A stretch of DNA of 64,000 nucleotides, taken from positions 62,001 through 126,000 of the forward strand of contig JANSYJ010000004.1 in the NCBI GenBank assembly GCA_024742495.1. Reading direction: 5' to 3'. Below the pieces are notes generated by a model that saw nothing but the letters and a program-made list of their open reading frames with translations, had not been told where the DNA came from and searched no databases. Of the stretch, positions 17,036 to 26,527 are shown in pieces. Position 1 is the first letter of the stretch. Each line of letters starts with the position of its first letter. Made by a program: the position numbers and the translations under genes. This DNA is from Bacteroidota bacterium. Lineage in GTDB: Bacteria; Bacteroidota; Bacteroidia; Flavobacteriales; Schleiferiaceae.

Positions 17036-17043
17036 CAAAGGTA
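17036..17043 (-). promoter_or_regulatory. -7 promoter element TACCTTTG for aroB-aroA
   Basis: An exact TAnnTTTG match on the minus strand, followed by TTCC and the aroB ATG at 17031. The four-base distance is the same as at 5538-5541, 21164-21167 and 37992-37995. Confidence 0.6.
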
Positions 17044-17191
17044 ATCAGCAACAAACTATCTGCTTATAAAGCCCAACATTTTGGCTTGCATTTAGTTAAA
17101 AATAGAATTTACTTTGGCCCAATGTGAATGGCAACAGTCTGGATAGGCCCAGAGCCCTTGAGCCGTTTACCCTCCGTCTAAACTTTAGCGC

Positions 17192-18358
17192 ATGCTTGAC
17201 TTTAACGATACAAAAACCGCCTTTATCCTTAAATCGGATAATCAATTGAGAAAAGCCTATTGGCTTTTTCGTTTAGTTGCAAATTCCAGTTTAGTTGGCT
17301 TGGGCCGATGGGCAAGTGATTTAGCTATAAAGCTAGGACTCCCAATTAGAAGCGTGGTTAAGCAGACTGTTTACGATCAATTTGTGGGTGGCGAAACCAT
17401 TGAAGAATGCCAGGCCATTATTGATAAACTGCAGGAACATGGCGTCTCGGCCTTGCTTGATTTTGCGGTGGAAGGTAAAGACACGGAGGCCGATTTTAAC
17501 GCTTGCAAGGATGAGATTGTAGAGACCATTCGCCATGCCGCCAAACACCCTGGAATTCCATTTGGCGTGTTTAAAATGACGGGGGTTGCTTCTTTCGATT
17601 TGATGGAAAAAATAAGCGCGGGCAAAAAACTTACTGAAATTGAGGAAAGAGCTTGGGATAGGGCCAAAACTCGGGTTGATGAGATTTGTTTCACCGCTAA
17701 AAAACATGGACTTCGCATAATGATCGATGCGGAAGAAACCTGGATTCAAAAGGCGATTGATGAGGTAGCTATGGAAATGATGGCCACCTTTAATCAAGAA
17801 AAAGTGGTGGTAATTACGACCATGCAGATGTATCGCAAAGATCGCCTGGCCTTTTTAAAGGAATCAATGCTTCAGGCCAAGGAAGGGAAATATTGCTTTG
17901 GTGCTAAGCTAGTGCGTGGTGCTTATATGGAAAAAGAGCGCGAAAGAGCTATTGCTAAGGGATACGAAGATCCCATCCATAAAACCAAGGCCGATAGCGA
18001 TAGCCACTATAATGCTGGGATGATTTACATGGCGGAAAATTTGGAATCTTGCATGCTTATTGCCGGCAGTCACAATGAAGATAGCGCCCGCATTTTAGCC
18101 GAAAAGGTTGAGGAGTTTTCGATTGAAAGATCTGATGAAAGGGTTTGGTTTAGTCAGCTTTACGGCATGAGCGATAACCTGAGCTTTAACTTGGCCAAGG
18201 AAGGTTATAATGTGGTTAAATATTTACCCTTTGGCCCAGTAACCGAAACCCTTCCCTACCTCATTCGTAGAGCGGAGGAAAATACCAGCGCCTCTGGCCA
18301 AAGTAATCGGGAGCTAGGCTTAATTAAAAAAGAAATGAAACGCCGAGGAATTAGCTAG
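17192..18358 (+). CDS. Proline dehydrogenase (monofunctional, FAD-dependent)
   Basis: A 388-residue proline dehydrogenase, oxidising proline to pyrroline-5-carboxylate. It is the short, monofunctional type without the P5C dehydrogenase domain of PutA. Family marks: KLVRGAYMEKER (FAD/proline site), SQLYGMSDNLSF and the C-terminal YLIRRAEENTS helix whose arginines bind the substrate carboxylate. The start ATG at 17192 is preceded by TAAACTTTA and GCGC, a weaker version of the -7 element placed directly before the start. The gene ends two bases before the stop of the convergent small gene at 18361. Confidence 0.93.
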   Translation: MLDFNDTKTAFILKSDNQLRKAYWLFRLVANSSLVGLGRWASDLAIKLGLPIRSVVKQTVYDQFVGGETIEECQAIIDKLQEHGVSALLDFAVEGKDTEADFNACKDEIVETIRHAAKHPGIPFGVFKMTGVASFDLMEKISAGKKLTEIEERAWDRAKTRVDEICFTAKKHGLRIMIDAEETWIQKAIDEVAMEMMATFNQEKVVVITTMQMYRKDRLAFLKESMLQAKEGKYCFGAKLVRGAYMEKERERAIAKGYEDPIHKTKADSDSHYNAGMIYMAENLESCMLIAGSHNEDSARILAEKVEEFSIERSDERVWFSQLYGMSDNLSFNLAKEGYNVVKYLPFGPVTETLPYLIRRAEENTSASGQSNRELGLIKKEMKRRGIS

Positions 18359-18360
18359 GC

Positions 18361-18702
18361 CTATTCGCTTTCAACCTTGATTAGAAAAGCGGTAGAATCG
18401 CAATTCTCAATCACAAAAGTTTTCTTCTTTTCTTCAAAGTCGAGGTAATAAATGTTGCAATCGCGATCACCTATTTCGCTGCGGGAAAAATCAATCTTCG
18501 CTCTTTCCAAAGCAAATTCTAATCCTAGTGTATCCTCAGGCTGGAGATCTTCTGCAAAGGAAAAATCCTTTTTTCGCAAATCGTAAAGCACACGGTCATT
18601 GGGAAAGTAGCTACATTGGATATCTCGGTCTCCAAAAAAGAAGTAGACCATTACCACTCCTAAACTTACACCCAACATATAATAGATTACTTTTTTTAGC
18701 AT
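18361..18702 (-). CDS. Small membrane-anchored protein, DUF4258-like
   Basis: A 113-residue protein with one N-terminal membrane segment (about residues 4-23, VIYYMLGVSLGVVMVYFFFG) and a small soluble domain with CSYFPNDRVLYDLRKK followed by acidic strands. The layout of an N-terminal anchor and a CSYFPNDRV-like motif resembles small Bacteroidota proteins annotated with DUF4258; I hold this loosely. A perfect -7 element lies 23 bases upstream. Function unknown. Confidence 0.65.
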   Translation of the reverse strand: MLKKVIYYMLGVSLGVVMVYFFFGDRDIQCSYFPNDRVLYDLRKKDFSFAEDLQPEDTLGLEFALERAKIDFSRSEIGDRDCNIYYLDFEEKKKTFVIENCDSTAFLIKVESE

Positions 18703-18725
18703 GCCTCCAGCTTGTATTCAGTTGA

Positions 18726-18733
18726 CAAAGGTA
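18726..18733 (-). promoter_or_regulatory. -7 promoter element TACCTTTG for the small membrane protein
   Basis: An exact TAnnTTTG match on the minus strand, 23 bases before the ATG at 18702, in the divergent gap shared with the methyltransferase gene. Confidence 0.5.
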
Positions 18734-18780
18734 GAGAGGGCATTCATTTTTTTCGACCTTTACCGCAGATATCCTTAAAA

Positions 18781-19542
18781 ATGTCAGATTTAAGTAAACT
18801 CCAAGCCGGTGACCAGCATTACAAGGCCTATGTAGGACCTCCACTGAAATATGATTTGCTCGGTGCCTTGCAGTTTACACTATTAACAGCCGCCGGTTTA
18901 AGGGCGAAGCACAAATTAGTTGATATTGGATGTGGTTCTCTGCGGGCGGGCAAACTGCTTATTCCTTATTTAGACAAGGGCAACTATTATGGCCTCGATC
19001 CTAATCGCTGGCTTATTGATGAAGGCATTGAAAAGGAAGTAGGTCAAAGTTTAATAGACCTCAAGAGTCCTACATTTTCCGAATCCGATAATTTCCAATT
19101 GGCAGCTTTCAATACTTCTTTCGATTATGCCATTGCGCAAAGTATTTTTTCCCATGCTAGTGGCGAACAGATAATAAGCTGCCTCAAGGAAGTTGGTGCA
19201 AACCTTAATGCGGAAGGCTTGTTCCTAGCTACCTTTATCTGGGGTACCGAGGATTATCAAGGTTCGGAATGGGTGTACCCAGGCTGCGTAAGTTTCACCC
19301 AAGAAACAATAGCAAAGTGGGCTTGGAATGAGGCGGGTCTGAAAATGGAAGCCACCAACTGGCCTCATCCTAATGGTCAAAACTGGGCGCTATTTTACAA
19401 GGAAGGTATGGAAAACAAAGTCAAGGCCTTAGCTAAATTTAATATGCAGCATTTTAAGGCCGACACCATTGCTATCCCTGAAGAACACGGCTCAGGCTAT
19501 AGCCAAAAAATTAAAAGAATACTTAAGCGCTTAATCAAATAG
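18781..19542 (+). CDS. Class I SAM-dependent methyltransferase
   Basis: A 253-residue methyltransferase. Motif I is LVDIGCGSLRAGKLL, followed by YYGLDPNRWLIDEG as the acidic strand-2 region and FDYAIAQSIFSHAS as motif II. The GPPLKYDLLGALQF start and DIGCGSLR form resemble methyltransferases found beside surface polysaccharide genes, but no acceptor can be named. The start ATG 18781 gives a family-like N terminus; in-frame codons upstream cover promoter sequence and the divergent gene's control region. Its 3' end overlaps the convergent alanine-dehydrogenase-like gene by 12 bases. Confidence 0.82.
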   Translation: MSDLSKLQAGDQHYKAYVGPPLKYDLLGALQFTLLTAAGLRAKHKLVDIGCGSLRAGKLLIPYLDKGNYYGLDPNRWLIDEGIEKEVGQSLIDLKSPTFSESDNFQLAAFNTSFDYAIAQSIFSHASGEQIISCLKEVGANLNAEGLFLATFIWGTEDYQGSEWVYPGCVSFTQETIAKWAWNEAGLKMEATNWPHPNGQNWALFYKEGMENKVKALAKFNMQHFKADTIAIPEEHGSGYSQKIKRILKRLIK

Positions 19543-20739
19543 CAGGTCTCCTTCTGCATAAGGTAAATCGAACCATTCGCCAATGCCCTTGCGGGTAAGG
19601 TTGCCTTTATAGAGATACAAACCTTTGCGAACATGCTTGTGCAGATGGAGCATCTCATCAATACCACCAGCTTCACCGATGGATAAAAGCACAGGCGCTA
19701 AAACATTGCTTAAAGAAAAGGAAGCCGTCCTACTAACTCTAGAAGCAATATTGGGAACACAGTAGTGGATGATGTCCGATTTTTTGAAGACTGGCTTATC
19801 ATGACTGGTAAGATCGCTTGTTTCAAAACAACCGCCTTGATCAATACTCACATCTACAATTACCGAACCCGCCTTCATGTTTCGCACCATATCCTCAGTA
19901 ACTACGCAAGGGGTACGACCGGTATCGGAACGAATGGCTCCAATGGCCACATCGCATCGCATAAGGGCTTTTTCTAAAATTTTCGGTTGAATCACGCAGG
20001 TATAAATCGGCATATTATTCAACTGGGCTTGGAGTCTTCTTAGTTTTGATATCGACCGATCAAAGACCTTAACGCTGGCTCCTAAGCCCAATGCAGTTCT
20101 TGCCGCAAAAGTTCCTACGGTACCGGCTCCAATAATTACCACTTCTGTAGGTGGAACTCCAGAAACACCACCGAGCATAAATCCCTTGCCATTATTAGCA
20201 TTACTGAGGTATTCAGCCGCAATAAGGATGGATGTATTTCCGGCAATTTCACTCATGCTTCGTACCACCGGTATAATACCGTCTTCATCTTCTATATTCT
20301 CGAAACTAAGCGCTGTTACGCCTTTTTTCATCAAGGACTTGAAATATTCCTTACTTCTTGTTTTAAGCTGCAAGGCCGAAATTAGGGTTTGCCCCTTCTT
20401 CATGTATTCAATTTCCTTTTCGCTGGGCGGCTCAACCTTTATTATCATATCTGCCTCAAAAACCTCTTTAGCACTGTAAACGATTTTTGCGCCAGCTTCA
20501 GAATAGTCTGTATCACTGTAATTCGCATCCTGACCGGCATCGGCCTCTACAATAAGCTCATGACCATGCTCGCATAAAAGCTGCACAGCATCAGGAGTTA
20601 GAGGCATTCGCTTTTCCTGTAAACAGGTTTCACGAGGAATACCAATTTGTAATTGCTGCCTGGATTTTTGCACTTCCAATACCTCCTCTTGAGGCATGAG
20701 CTCGGAGGATGAAAAACTAAGAAATTCGGGTTTACTCAT
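19531..20739 (-). CDS. Alanine dehydrogenase-like NAD(P)-dependent enzyme
   Basis: A 402-residue member of the alanine dehydrogenase/PNT family. The Rossmann motif VVIIGAGTVGTFAARTA (about residues 195-212), the arginine in EKRMPLTPD, the lysine in IIKVEPPSEKE and VDVSIDQGGCFE are conserved. The catalytic histidine region of classical alanine dehydrogenases (YLHLA) reads ISALQLK here, so that histidine appears to be glutamine. Alanine dehydrogenase activity is therefore uncertain. The ATG at 20739 overlaps the tsaE stop by eight bases, so the two genes are co-translated. The order porX-tsaE-ald recurs in Bacteroidota. Confidence 0.8.
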   Translation of the reverse strand: MSKPEFLSFSSSELMPQEEVLEVQKSRQQLQIGIPRETCLQEKRMPLTPDAVQLLCEHGHELIVEADAGQDANYSDTDYSEAGAKIVYSAKEVFEADMIIKVEPPSEKEIEYMKKGQTLISALQLKTRSKEYFKSLMKKGVTALSFENIEDEDGIIPVVRSMSEIAGNTSILIAAEYLSNANNGKGFMLGGVSGVPPTEVVIIGAGTVGTFAARTALGLGASVKVFDRSISKLRRLQAQLNNMPIYTCVIQPKILEKALMRCDVAIGAIRSDTGRTPCVVTEDMVRNMKAGSVIVDVSIDQGGCFETSDLTSHDKPVFKKSDIIHYCVPNIASRVSRTASFSLSNVLAPVLLSIGEAGGIDEMLHLHKHVRKGLYLYKGNLTRKGIGEWFDLPYAEGDLLFD

Positions 20740-21163
20740 GGTAGTGACTTAAGCAAATACTTCTCCGCTCGGGGGTACTAATCTCAATTTCAATCAAAGC
20801 ATATTGATGGGGAAGTAAATTACGAATTTTTTCAGGCCATTCTATAAAGAGATAATCACCGCGTTCCAAGTAATCCTCCCACCCTATATCCCAAGCCTCA
20901 GACTCATCTTCCAAGCGATACCAATCGAAATGAAATATCTGCTCCCCCTTAGCGCCAAGGTATTCATTAACAATGGAAAATGTAGGACTATTTACCTCAT
21001 CTTCAACCCCTAGCTCATCACATAATGCTTTTATTATGCTTGTCTTTCCTGCTCCTAAATCTCCCTTAAATAAAACTACCGTTTCCTTTATTGAGGCCAA
21101 TAATTGGCGTGCCAACTGAGGCAGGGCGGCTATGGAATCCACTTCGAATTGCAGGCTAGACAT
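20732..21163 (-). CDS. tsaE: tRNA threonylcarbamoyladenosine biosynthesis ATPase TsaE
   Basis: A 143-residue P-loop protein that works with TsaB, TsaD and TsaC to make t6A37 in ANN-decoding tRNAs. The Walker A motif is GDLGAGKTSIIKAL; VNSPTFSIVNEY, HFDWYRLED and the late FIEWPEKI tryptophan are family marks. Length is normal. A perfect -7 element (TAAATTTG) ends four bases before the ATG, directly after a terminator hairpin below porX, so tsaE-ald appears to be its own transcription unit. Confidence 0.95.
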   Translation of the reverse strand: MSSLQFEVDSIAALPQLARQLLASIKETVVLFKGDLGAGKTSIIKALCDELGVEDEVNSPTFSIVNEYLGAKGEQIFHFDWYRLEDESEAWDIGWEDYLERGDYLFIEWPEKIRNLLPHQYALIEIEISTPERRSICLSHYHE

Positions 21164-21167
21164 GCTG

Positions 21168-21175
21168 CAAATTTA
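21168..21175 (-). promoter_or_regulatory. -7 promoter element TAAATTTG for tsaE
   Basis: An exact TAnnTTTG match on the minus strand, followed by CAGC and the ATG at 21163. It lies in the T-rich tail of the porX terminator hairpin. Confidence 0.58.
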
Positions 21176-21181
21176 AAACAA

Positions 21182-21213
21182 TGCCCGAGCTTTTCCTTCG
21201 AAAAACTCGGGCA
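21182..21213 (-). terminator. Rho-independent terminator after porX
   Basis: TGCCCGAG (21182-21189) pairs with CTCGGGCA (21206-21213), and the inner TTTT/AAAA extends the stem. On the minus strand it is followed by TTGTTTTAAATTTG, a T-rich tail. It lies 30 bases after the porX stop codon. Confidence 0.7.
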
Positions 21214-21242
21214 GAGAGAAATAAGAATATTTAGGTCAATTA

Positions 21243-22802
21243 CTACTGGCGCGGTTTTAACTGCACAAAAGGAATTATCATTTCTTCGAGCGATACCCCG
21301 CCATGTTGATAGGTATTGCGGTAGTATTTAACGTAGTGATTGAAATTATTGGGATAGGCAAAAAACAGATCTTCCTTGGCAAAGATGTAAGAGGAATTAA
21401 TGTTTTGCTTAGGCAAGTGCACCGACTCTGGATTCTTAAACTCCAGGACATCCTTTCCTTGGTAGGTCATTCCCCTACCACTCTTATAACGAAGATTGGT
21501 ATTTAAGGAGCGGTCTCCGACCACCTTGGTGGGATCCACAACATTTATGGTTCCGTGATCTGTGGTGAGTAAAACCGGAATATCCTTTTCCGCTAATTGA
21601 CGGAGCATATCCAATAATGGTGAATTCTTAAACCAGCTTAGGGTTAATGAACGGTAAGCCTTATCATTATCCGCTAATTCTCGAATTACCTTCATGTCTG
21701 TCTTGGCATGAGAAAGCATATCTACAAAATTGTAAACCAACACATTAACATCATTATTCAAAAGGTTGCTGAGGTTATCCGAAAGCTTTTTACCATAATT
21801 ATGATTGGTTACTTTTTCATAACCCATGTTTAAATTTCCAAAGCCTAAGCGTTGAAGGTTATCAGCAAAAAAGTCCTTCTCAAAGTTATTCTTCCCTTCA
21901 TCCTCCTCATTATCCTCTACCCATTTATCGGGAAAGCGTTTTTTAATTTCGGATGGCATTAATCCGGCAAACAAGGCATTACGTGCGAATTGCGTGGCGG
22001 TAGGTAAAATGCTCCAGTAGGTGCGATCATCCTCAATTCTAAAGTATTTTTCAATTTCCGGCTGAATCATTTTCCACTGATCGTAGCGCAGATTATCCAC
22101 TACTACCAGGAAAAATGGTTTACCATCTTTTAAGCTTGGTCGCACCCATTCCTTAACTAGGGTATGACTCATCACTGGTGCTTCCTCGGGATCGCTAAAC
22201 CAGTCTTCATAATTATTCTGCACAAAGCGAAAGAATTGGGCATTGGCCTCATCCTTTTGAGATTTAAGGATGCCATTTAAACCCTCATCTTCTAATTTAT
22301 CTAATTCGAGTTCCCAATACGTTAATCGTTTAAAAAGTGCTTCCCACCCTTCGATATCCCTTACCATAGAAAGATCCATGGCCAACTGCCGAAACTCCTG
22401 CTGGTAGTTGCTGGTGGTTTTCTCGTTGACCAAACGCCGATTTTCTAAGTGCTTTTTTAGGGTTAGAAGAATTTGATTGGGGTTCACCGGCTTAATGAGG
22501 TAGTCACTAATCTGGGAGCCAATAGCATCCTCCATGATGCTTTCCTCCTCACTTTTGGTAATCATTACCACCGGTAGGGTTGAAAAGAGTTTTTTAATCT
22601 GTTGAAGGGTTTCTAAGCCATCCATACCTGGCATATTCTCGTCGAGAAATACCATTTGATAGCGTTTTTCCTTCACCATATCAATTCCATCCGATCCGTT
22701 GTTGGCAGTATCTACCTGGTATCCCTTGGCTTCTAAAAATAAGATGTGGGGTTTTAAGAGATCTATCTCGTCATCAACCCAAAGTATTTGAATATTGTCC
22801 AT
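21243..22802 (-). CDS. porX: PorX-type response regulator with PglZ domain, regulator of type IX secretion
   Basis: A 519-residue protein: receiver domain (1-120) with acidic pocket VDDE at 9-12, phosphoacceptor Asp54 in FLDENMPG and Lys in LIKPVNP, a helical linker, and a PglZ/alkaline-phosphatase-like domain (about 200-519) with FFLVVVDNLRYDQW, TATQFARNALF and LLTTDHGT metal-site stretches. This is the architecture of PorX, which with the PorY kinase controls T9SS genes and whose PglZ domain is a phosphodiesterase in characterised members. The window also encodes a T9SS cargo at 6208-11130. The gene is divergent from the HD phosphohydrolase and is followed by a terminator. Confidence 0.93.
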   Translation of the reverse strand: MDNIQILWVDDEIDLLKPHILFLEAKGYQVDTANNGSDGIDMVKEKRYQMVFLDENMPGMDGLETLQQIKKLFSTLPVVMITKSEEESIMEDAIGSQISDYLIKPVNPNQILLTLKKHLENRRLVNEKTTSNYQQEFRQLAMDLSMVRDIEGWEALFKRLTYWELELDKLEDEGLNGILKSQKDEANAQFFRFVQNNYEDWFSDPEEAPVMSHTLVKEWVRPSLKDGKPFFLVVVDNLRYDQWKMIQPEIEKYFRIEDDRTYWSILPTATQFARNALFAGLMPSEIKKRFPDKWVEDNEEDEGKNNFEKDFFADNLQRLGFGNLNMGYEKVTNHNYGKKLSDNLSNLLNNDVNVLVYNFVDMLSHAKTDMKVIRELADNDKAYRSLTLSWFKNSPLLDMLRQLAEKDIPVLLTTDHGTINVVDPTKVVGDRSLNTNLRYKSGRGMTYQGKDVLEFKNPESVHLPKQNINSSYIFAKEDLFFAYPNNFNHYVKYYRNTYQHGGVSLEEMIIPFVQLKPRQ

Positions 22803-22843
22803 ATTTTCGTTTTCGATTTACGCAGCCCAACAAGAATACGATT

Positions 22844-24067
22844 TTGAGGCGTACCAATAAGCTTAAGATACTAAACGATCCGATTTACGGGTTCATTACC
22901 ATTCCAAGTCCATTAATTTTCGACTTGATGGAGCACCCTTATTTCCAACGCCTTAGGAGGATTACTCAACTAGGTTTAACCTATTTGGTTTACCCTGGGG
23001 CCTATCATACTCGCTTTCATCATGCCCTAGGCGCCATGCACTTAATGCAAAAAGCGGTTAATCTGCTCCGCAATAAGGGACATGAAATTTCCCCGGAGGA
23101 AGAAGAGGCAGTAAGGATAGCCATTCTTTTACATGATATTGGTCACGGTCCATTTTCACATGCCCTCGAAAATTCTATTATCCCGGGCATTGATCACGAG
23201 TCGCTTTCCTTAGCTTTTATGGAGGAGCTAAACAAGCAGTTTGATGGACAGCTTCAAATGGGTATCGACATATTTATGGATCGTTATCCCAAGCAATTTC
23301 TCCATCAACTAATAAGCTCCCAACTGGATGTTGATCGCTTGGATTATTTAAGACGAGATTGCTTTTACACCGGGGTAACGGAAGGTCAAATTAATGCCGA
23401 ACGTCTCATCACCATGCTAAATGTTGCCAAGGATCAAATAGTGGTAGACTCTAAAGGCATTTACAGTGTAGAGAAATTTATTGTAGCCCGTCGGTTGATG
23501 TATTGGCAGGTTTATTTGCATAAAACGGTTTTAGGTGCCGAGTACCTCTTAATTCAAATTTTAAAGCGGGCCAGAATGATTTATAGCGATGCCATGCAGA
23601 TGCCCAGCGTGCTTCGTCCCTTTTTAAGCGGTGGCTTGCCAGAGGCCCAAAGCGATTTGGTGGCCCTTTATGCCGAACTGGACGATAGCGATATCATGGC
23701 CGCTATTAAAGAGTGGCGGAAAAGCGATGATCCTACCCTAGCGATGCTCTGTAATCGGGTTTTAAATCGCGATTTACTTGGCGTGAGGATGCAAGAAACA
23801 CCTTGGTCGGAAGCCGATCTTCATAAGCTTCGCAAGGCCGCGACAATTAAGTATGGAATTTCCGAAAAGGATGCCCGCTATCTAATTTTTCAACAGGAAA
23901 TAAGCAACAATGCCTACAACCCGGAAAAGGATAGAATCAACTTGCTCTATAAGGATGGAAGCCTTGTGGACATTGCGGAAGCAGCCGATCAATTAAACAT
24001 AAGTGCCCTGGCAAAACCAGTAGTAAAACACTTTCTTTTTAGTCCTAAATCTCTGCTCCATACCTAA
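22844..24067 (+). CDS. HD-domain phosphohydrolase (dGTPase/SAMHD1-like)
   Basis: A 407-residue HD-superfamily protein. The metal-binding residues are visible: RFHHALGAMHL (His), ILLHDIGHGPFSHALE (His-Asp) and a later Asp in LDVDRLDYLRRD. The HDIGHGPFSH and DRLDYLRRD forms are typical of the dNTP triphosphohydrolase/SAMHD1-related group, so hydrolysis of a nucleoside phosphate is likely; the exact substrate is not clear. The start is TTG at 22844 (MRRTNKLKILNDPIYGF), since no ATG fits and homologues usually begin just before NDPIYG. It sits directly before lpxD. Confidence 0.85.
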   Translation: MRRTNKLKILNDPIYGFITIPSPLIFDLMEHPYFQRLRRITQLGLTYLVYPGAYHTRFHHALGAMHLMQKAVNLLRNKGHEISPEEEEAVRIAILLHDIGHGPFSHALENSIIPGIDHESLSLAFMEELNKQFDGQLQMGIDIFMDRYPKQFLHQLISSQLDVDRLDYLRRDCFYTGVTEGQINAERLITMLNVAKDQIVVDSKGIYSVEKFIVARRLMYWQVYLHKTVLGAEYLLIQILKRARMIYSDAMQMPSVLRPFLSGGLPEAQSDLVALYAELDDSDIMAAIKEWRKSDDPTLAMLCNRVLNRDLLGVRMQETPWSEADLHKLRKAATIKYGISEKDARYLIFQQEISNNAYNPEKDRINLLYKDGSLVDIAEAADQLNISALAKPVVKHFLFSPKSLLHT

Positions 24068-24080
24068 GGGGCATTATTTG

Positions 24081-24088
24081 TACTTTTA
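24081..24088 (+). promoter_or_regulatory. Near-consensus -7 element TACTTTTA before lpxD
   Basis: Differs from TAnnTTTG only at the last base and lies five bases (CCGCG) before the lpxD ATG. It would start the lipid A operon with almost no leader. Confidence 0.4.
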
Positions 24089-24093
24089 CCGCG

Positions 24094-25131
24094 ATGGAAT
24101 TTAGTGCGCAACAGATCGCCGATATGCTGCATGGCAGTATAGAAGGCAAGCCTGATATAAAAGTCAATAATCTCAGTAAAATTGACGACGGAAAAGCCGG
24201 GACATTAAGCTTTCTTGCTAATCCGCAATACACCTCCTTTATCTATGAAACCCTAGCCTCGGTGGTAATTGTTGGCGAAGACTTTGTAGCAGAGAAAAAC
24301 ATTGAGGCCACACTTATTCGTGTGGCAGAACCGTACACCGCATTTGCTCAGCTTTTAGAAGCGTATAACAGCACCCAATATCAAGATATCGGGATTCATG
24401 CTACCGCCTCCGTTCACGAAGGCGCCGAATTGGGCGATGAGGTATATATAGGCCCTCATAGTTATGTTGCTAAAGGCGTGAAAATTGGAGCAGGCACAAA
24501 AATATATGGCAACTGCGTGGTGGGTGCGAATTCCCAAATTGGCGCCAATTGTATAATTCACAGTGGTGTTCATTTGTATCGCGATTCTATTTTAGGGAAT
24601 GAAGTAAGCCTGCACAGCGGCGTAATTATTGGCGGCGATGGTTTTGGCTTTGCCCCTAAGGGATCTGAGTTTGCCAAAGTGCCCCAAATTGGAAATGTAA
24701 TTTTAGAAGATGGGGTTGAAATTGGAGCCAATACCACAATAGACCGCGCCACTCTCGGATCGACCATTATCCGTAAAGGGGTTAAACTGGATAACTTAAT
24801 TCAGATTGGCCATAATGTAGAAATTGGTGAAAACACGGTTATTGCCGCCCAATCTGGAGTAGCTGGATCTACCAAGATTGGCGCTAACTGCATGATTGGA
24901 GGGCAAGTAGGTATTATTGGGCATTTAAAAATTGGTGATCGCGTTAAGATTGCCGCTAAAACCGGTGTGGCCAACAACTTCCCAGATGATACTATTCTTC
25001 AGGGTAACCCTGGCTTCCCCGTTTCGGATTTTAAGAAGTCCTACGTATATTTCCGAAAGCTGCCGAAAACTATAAGCGATTTGCAAAAGAAAATCGGCGA
25101 AATCAAAAAAGCATTAGAGGTTAATGATTGA
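24094..25131 (+). CDS. lpxD: UDP-3-O-(3-hydroxyacyl)glucosamine N-acyltransferase
   Basis: A 345-residue LpxD, third step of lipid A synthesis. The N-terminal uridine-binding domain (1-100, [20 protein letters not shown]) is followed by a left-handed beta-helix of hexapeptide repeats from about 105. The catalytic histidine lies in [14 protein letters not shown], and GGDGFGFAP is characteristic. TACTTTTA, a near -7 element, lies five bases before the ATG. The gene overlaps lpxC-fabZ by eight bases; lpxD, lpxC-fabZ and lpxA form one operon in the usual Bacteroidota order. Confidence 0.96.
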   Translation: MEFSAQQIADMLHGSIEGKPDIKVNNLSKIDDGKAGTLSFLANPQYTSFIYETLASVVIVGEDFVAEKNIEATLIRVAEPYTAFAQLLEAYNSTQYQDIGIHATASVHEGAELGDEVYIGPHSYVAKGVKIGAGTKIYGNCVVGANSQIGANCIIHSGVHLYRDSILGNEVSLHSGVIIGGDGFGFAPKGSEFAKVPQIGNVILEDGVEIGANTTIDRATLGSTIIRKGVKLDNLIQIGHNVEIGENTVIAAQSGVAGSTKIGANCMIGGQVGIIGHLKIGDRVKIAAKTGVANNFPDDTILQGNPGFPVSDFKKSYVYFRKLPKTISDLQKKIGEIKKALEVND

Positions 25132-26527
25132 CCAACAACATACCTTAGCCCAAAGCGTAAAAATCTCTGGAAGTGGTTTGCATACTGGGGCGGAAGTGAG
25201 TTTGCATTTTCATCCAGCGGAAGCTGATTTTGGACTGCGCTTTAAGCGTATTGATTTGGAAAACGAGCCAGAGATACCCGCCTTAGCTAAGTTTGTAACC
25301 CATACCGAACGCGGTACAACCTTAGAGTTGGGCAAGGCCGCAGTGAGTACTGTTGAACATGTATTGGCGGCTTTAACCGGCTTGGGTATTGACAATTGTT
25401 TGATTGAAGTTAATGGTCCAGAGATGCCCATTATGGATGGCAGCAGCCTCCCATTTGTTGAGGTATTAGAACAGGCTGGTGCCAAGGAACAGGATAAAGA
25501 GCGACACTATTTCGAGGTAAAAGAAACCATCCGGTTTTACGATGAAGATGGAGAAGTTGAGCTTATTGCTTTACCTTCGGAAAAGTTTGAGGTTTCTGTA
25601 ATGGTAGACTATGGAACCAAAGTGCTTGGAAGTCAGAATGCCGAATTAAAAGACCTTAAAGATTTTAAAACCGAAATCGCGCCCTGTCGCACTTTTAGCT
25701 TCCTCCATGAACTAGAACTATTGCTAGATCATGGCCTCATAAGAGGTGGCGACCTCAATAATGCCATCGTTTATGTTGATCAGGAGTTATCCGGAGAAAA
25801 ATTAGAGAAGCTGAAAGCGGCATTTGGAAAAGATAAAGTTTCAGTAAAACAGAATGGGATTCTAGATAATCTCGACTTACATTTCTCCAATGAAGCCGCT
25901 CGTCATAAATTATTGGACGTAATTGGTGATCTTCGTTTATTGGGAGCACCAATAAAAGGAAAAATAATTGCTACTAAACCTGGGCATAAAGCCAATACTA
26001 CATTCGCAAAATTGTTAGCCAAAGTCATGAAAGAAGACATGCAAAAAGCAGAAATCCCGACCCTTGATCCAGATCAAACACCGGTGTACAATGTTACTCA
26101 GATCATGCAAATCTTGCCTCATCGCCCACCCTTTTTACTGGTGGATAAGGTGATGGAAATTAGCACTGAACATGTAGTTGCAGTGAAAAGCGTTACCATG
26201 AATGAGCCTTTTTTCGAAGGACACTTTCCTGGGGCGCCGGTAATGCCCGGTGTTTTACAGGTTGAAGCCATGGCTCAAGCTGGAGGTATTTTAGCCCTAA
26301 GTACTGTTCCTGACCCCGAAAACTATCTCACCTATTTTCTCAAGATCGATAATGTTCGCTTCAAGAAACAGGTGGTTCCAGGCGATACCCTCATTTTTAA
26401 ATTAGTGATGAATGAGCCCATCCGCAGAGGTATTGTAAAGATGACCGGTAAGGCCTACGTTGGCAGCACCTTGGTGTGTGAGGCCCTTATGATGGCGCAG
26501 ATTGCTAAAGAAAAAAATAAAGAATGA
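25124..26527 (+). CDS. lpxC-fabZ: Bifunctional LpxC deacetylase-FabZ dehydratase
   Basis: A 467-residue fusion. Residues 1 to ~305 are LpxC, the zinc-dependent deacetylase that commits to lipid A, with zinc ligands in [10 protein letters not shown] (His) and [15 protein letters not shown] (His, Asp). Residues ~318-467 are FabZ, the 3-hydroxyacyl-ACP dehydratase, with [11 protein letters not shown] (His) and [19 protein letters not shown] (Glu). Joining the two enzymes that compete for hydroxyacyl flux is a known Bacteroidota trait. It overlaps lpxD by eight bases and lpxA by four. Confidence 0.97.
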   Translation: MIDQQHTLAQSVKISGSGLHTGAEVSLHFHPAEADFGLRFKRIDLENEPEIPALAKFVTHTERGTTLELGKAAVSTVEHVLAALTGLGIDNCLIEVNGPEMPIMDGSSLPFVEVLEQAGAKEQDKERHYFEVKETIRFYDEDGEVELIALPSEKFEVSVMVDYGTKVLGSQNAELKDLKDFKTEIAPCRTFSFLHELELLLDHGLIRGGDLNNAIVYVDQELSGEKLEKLKAAFGKDKVSVKQNGILDNLDLHFSNEAARHKLLDVIGDLRLLGAPIKGKIIATKPGHKANTTFAKLLAKVMKEDMQKAEIPTLDPDQTPVYNVTQIMQILPHRPPFLLVDKVMEISTEHVVAVKSVTMNEPFFEGHFPGAPVMPGVLQVEAMAQAGGILALSTVPDPENYLTYFLKIDNVRFKKQVVPGDTLIFKLVMNEPIRRGIVKMTGKAYVGSTLVCEALMMAQIAKEKNKE

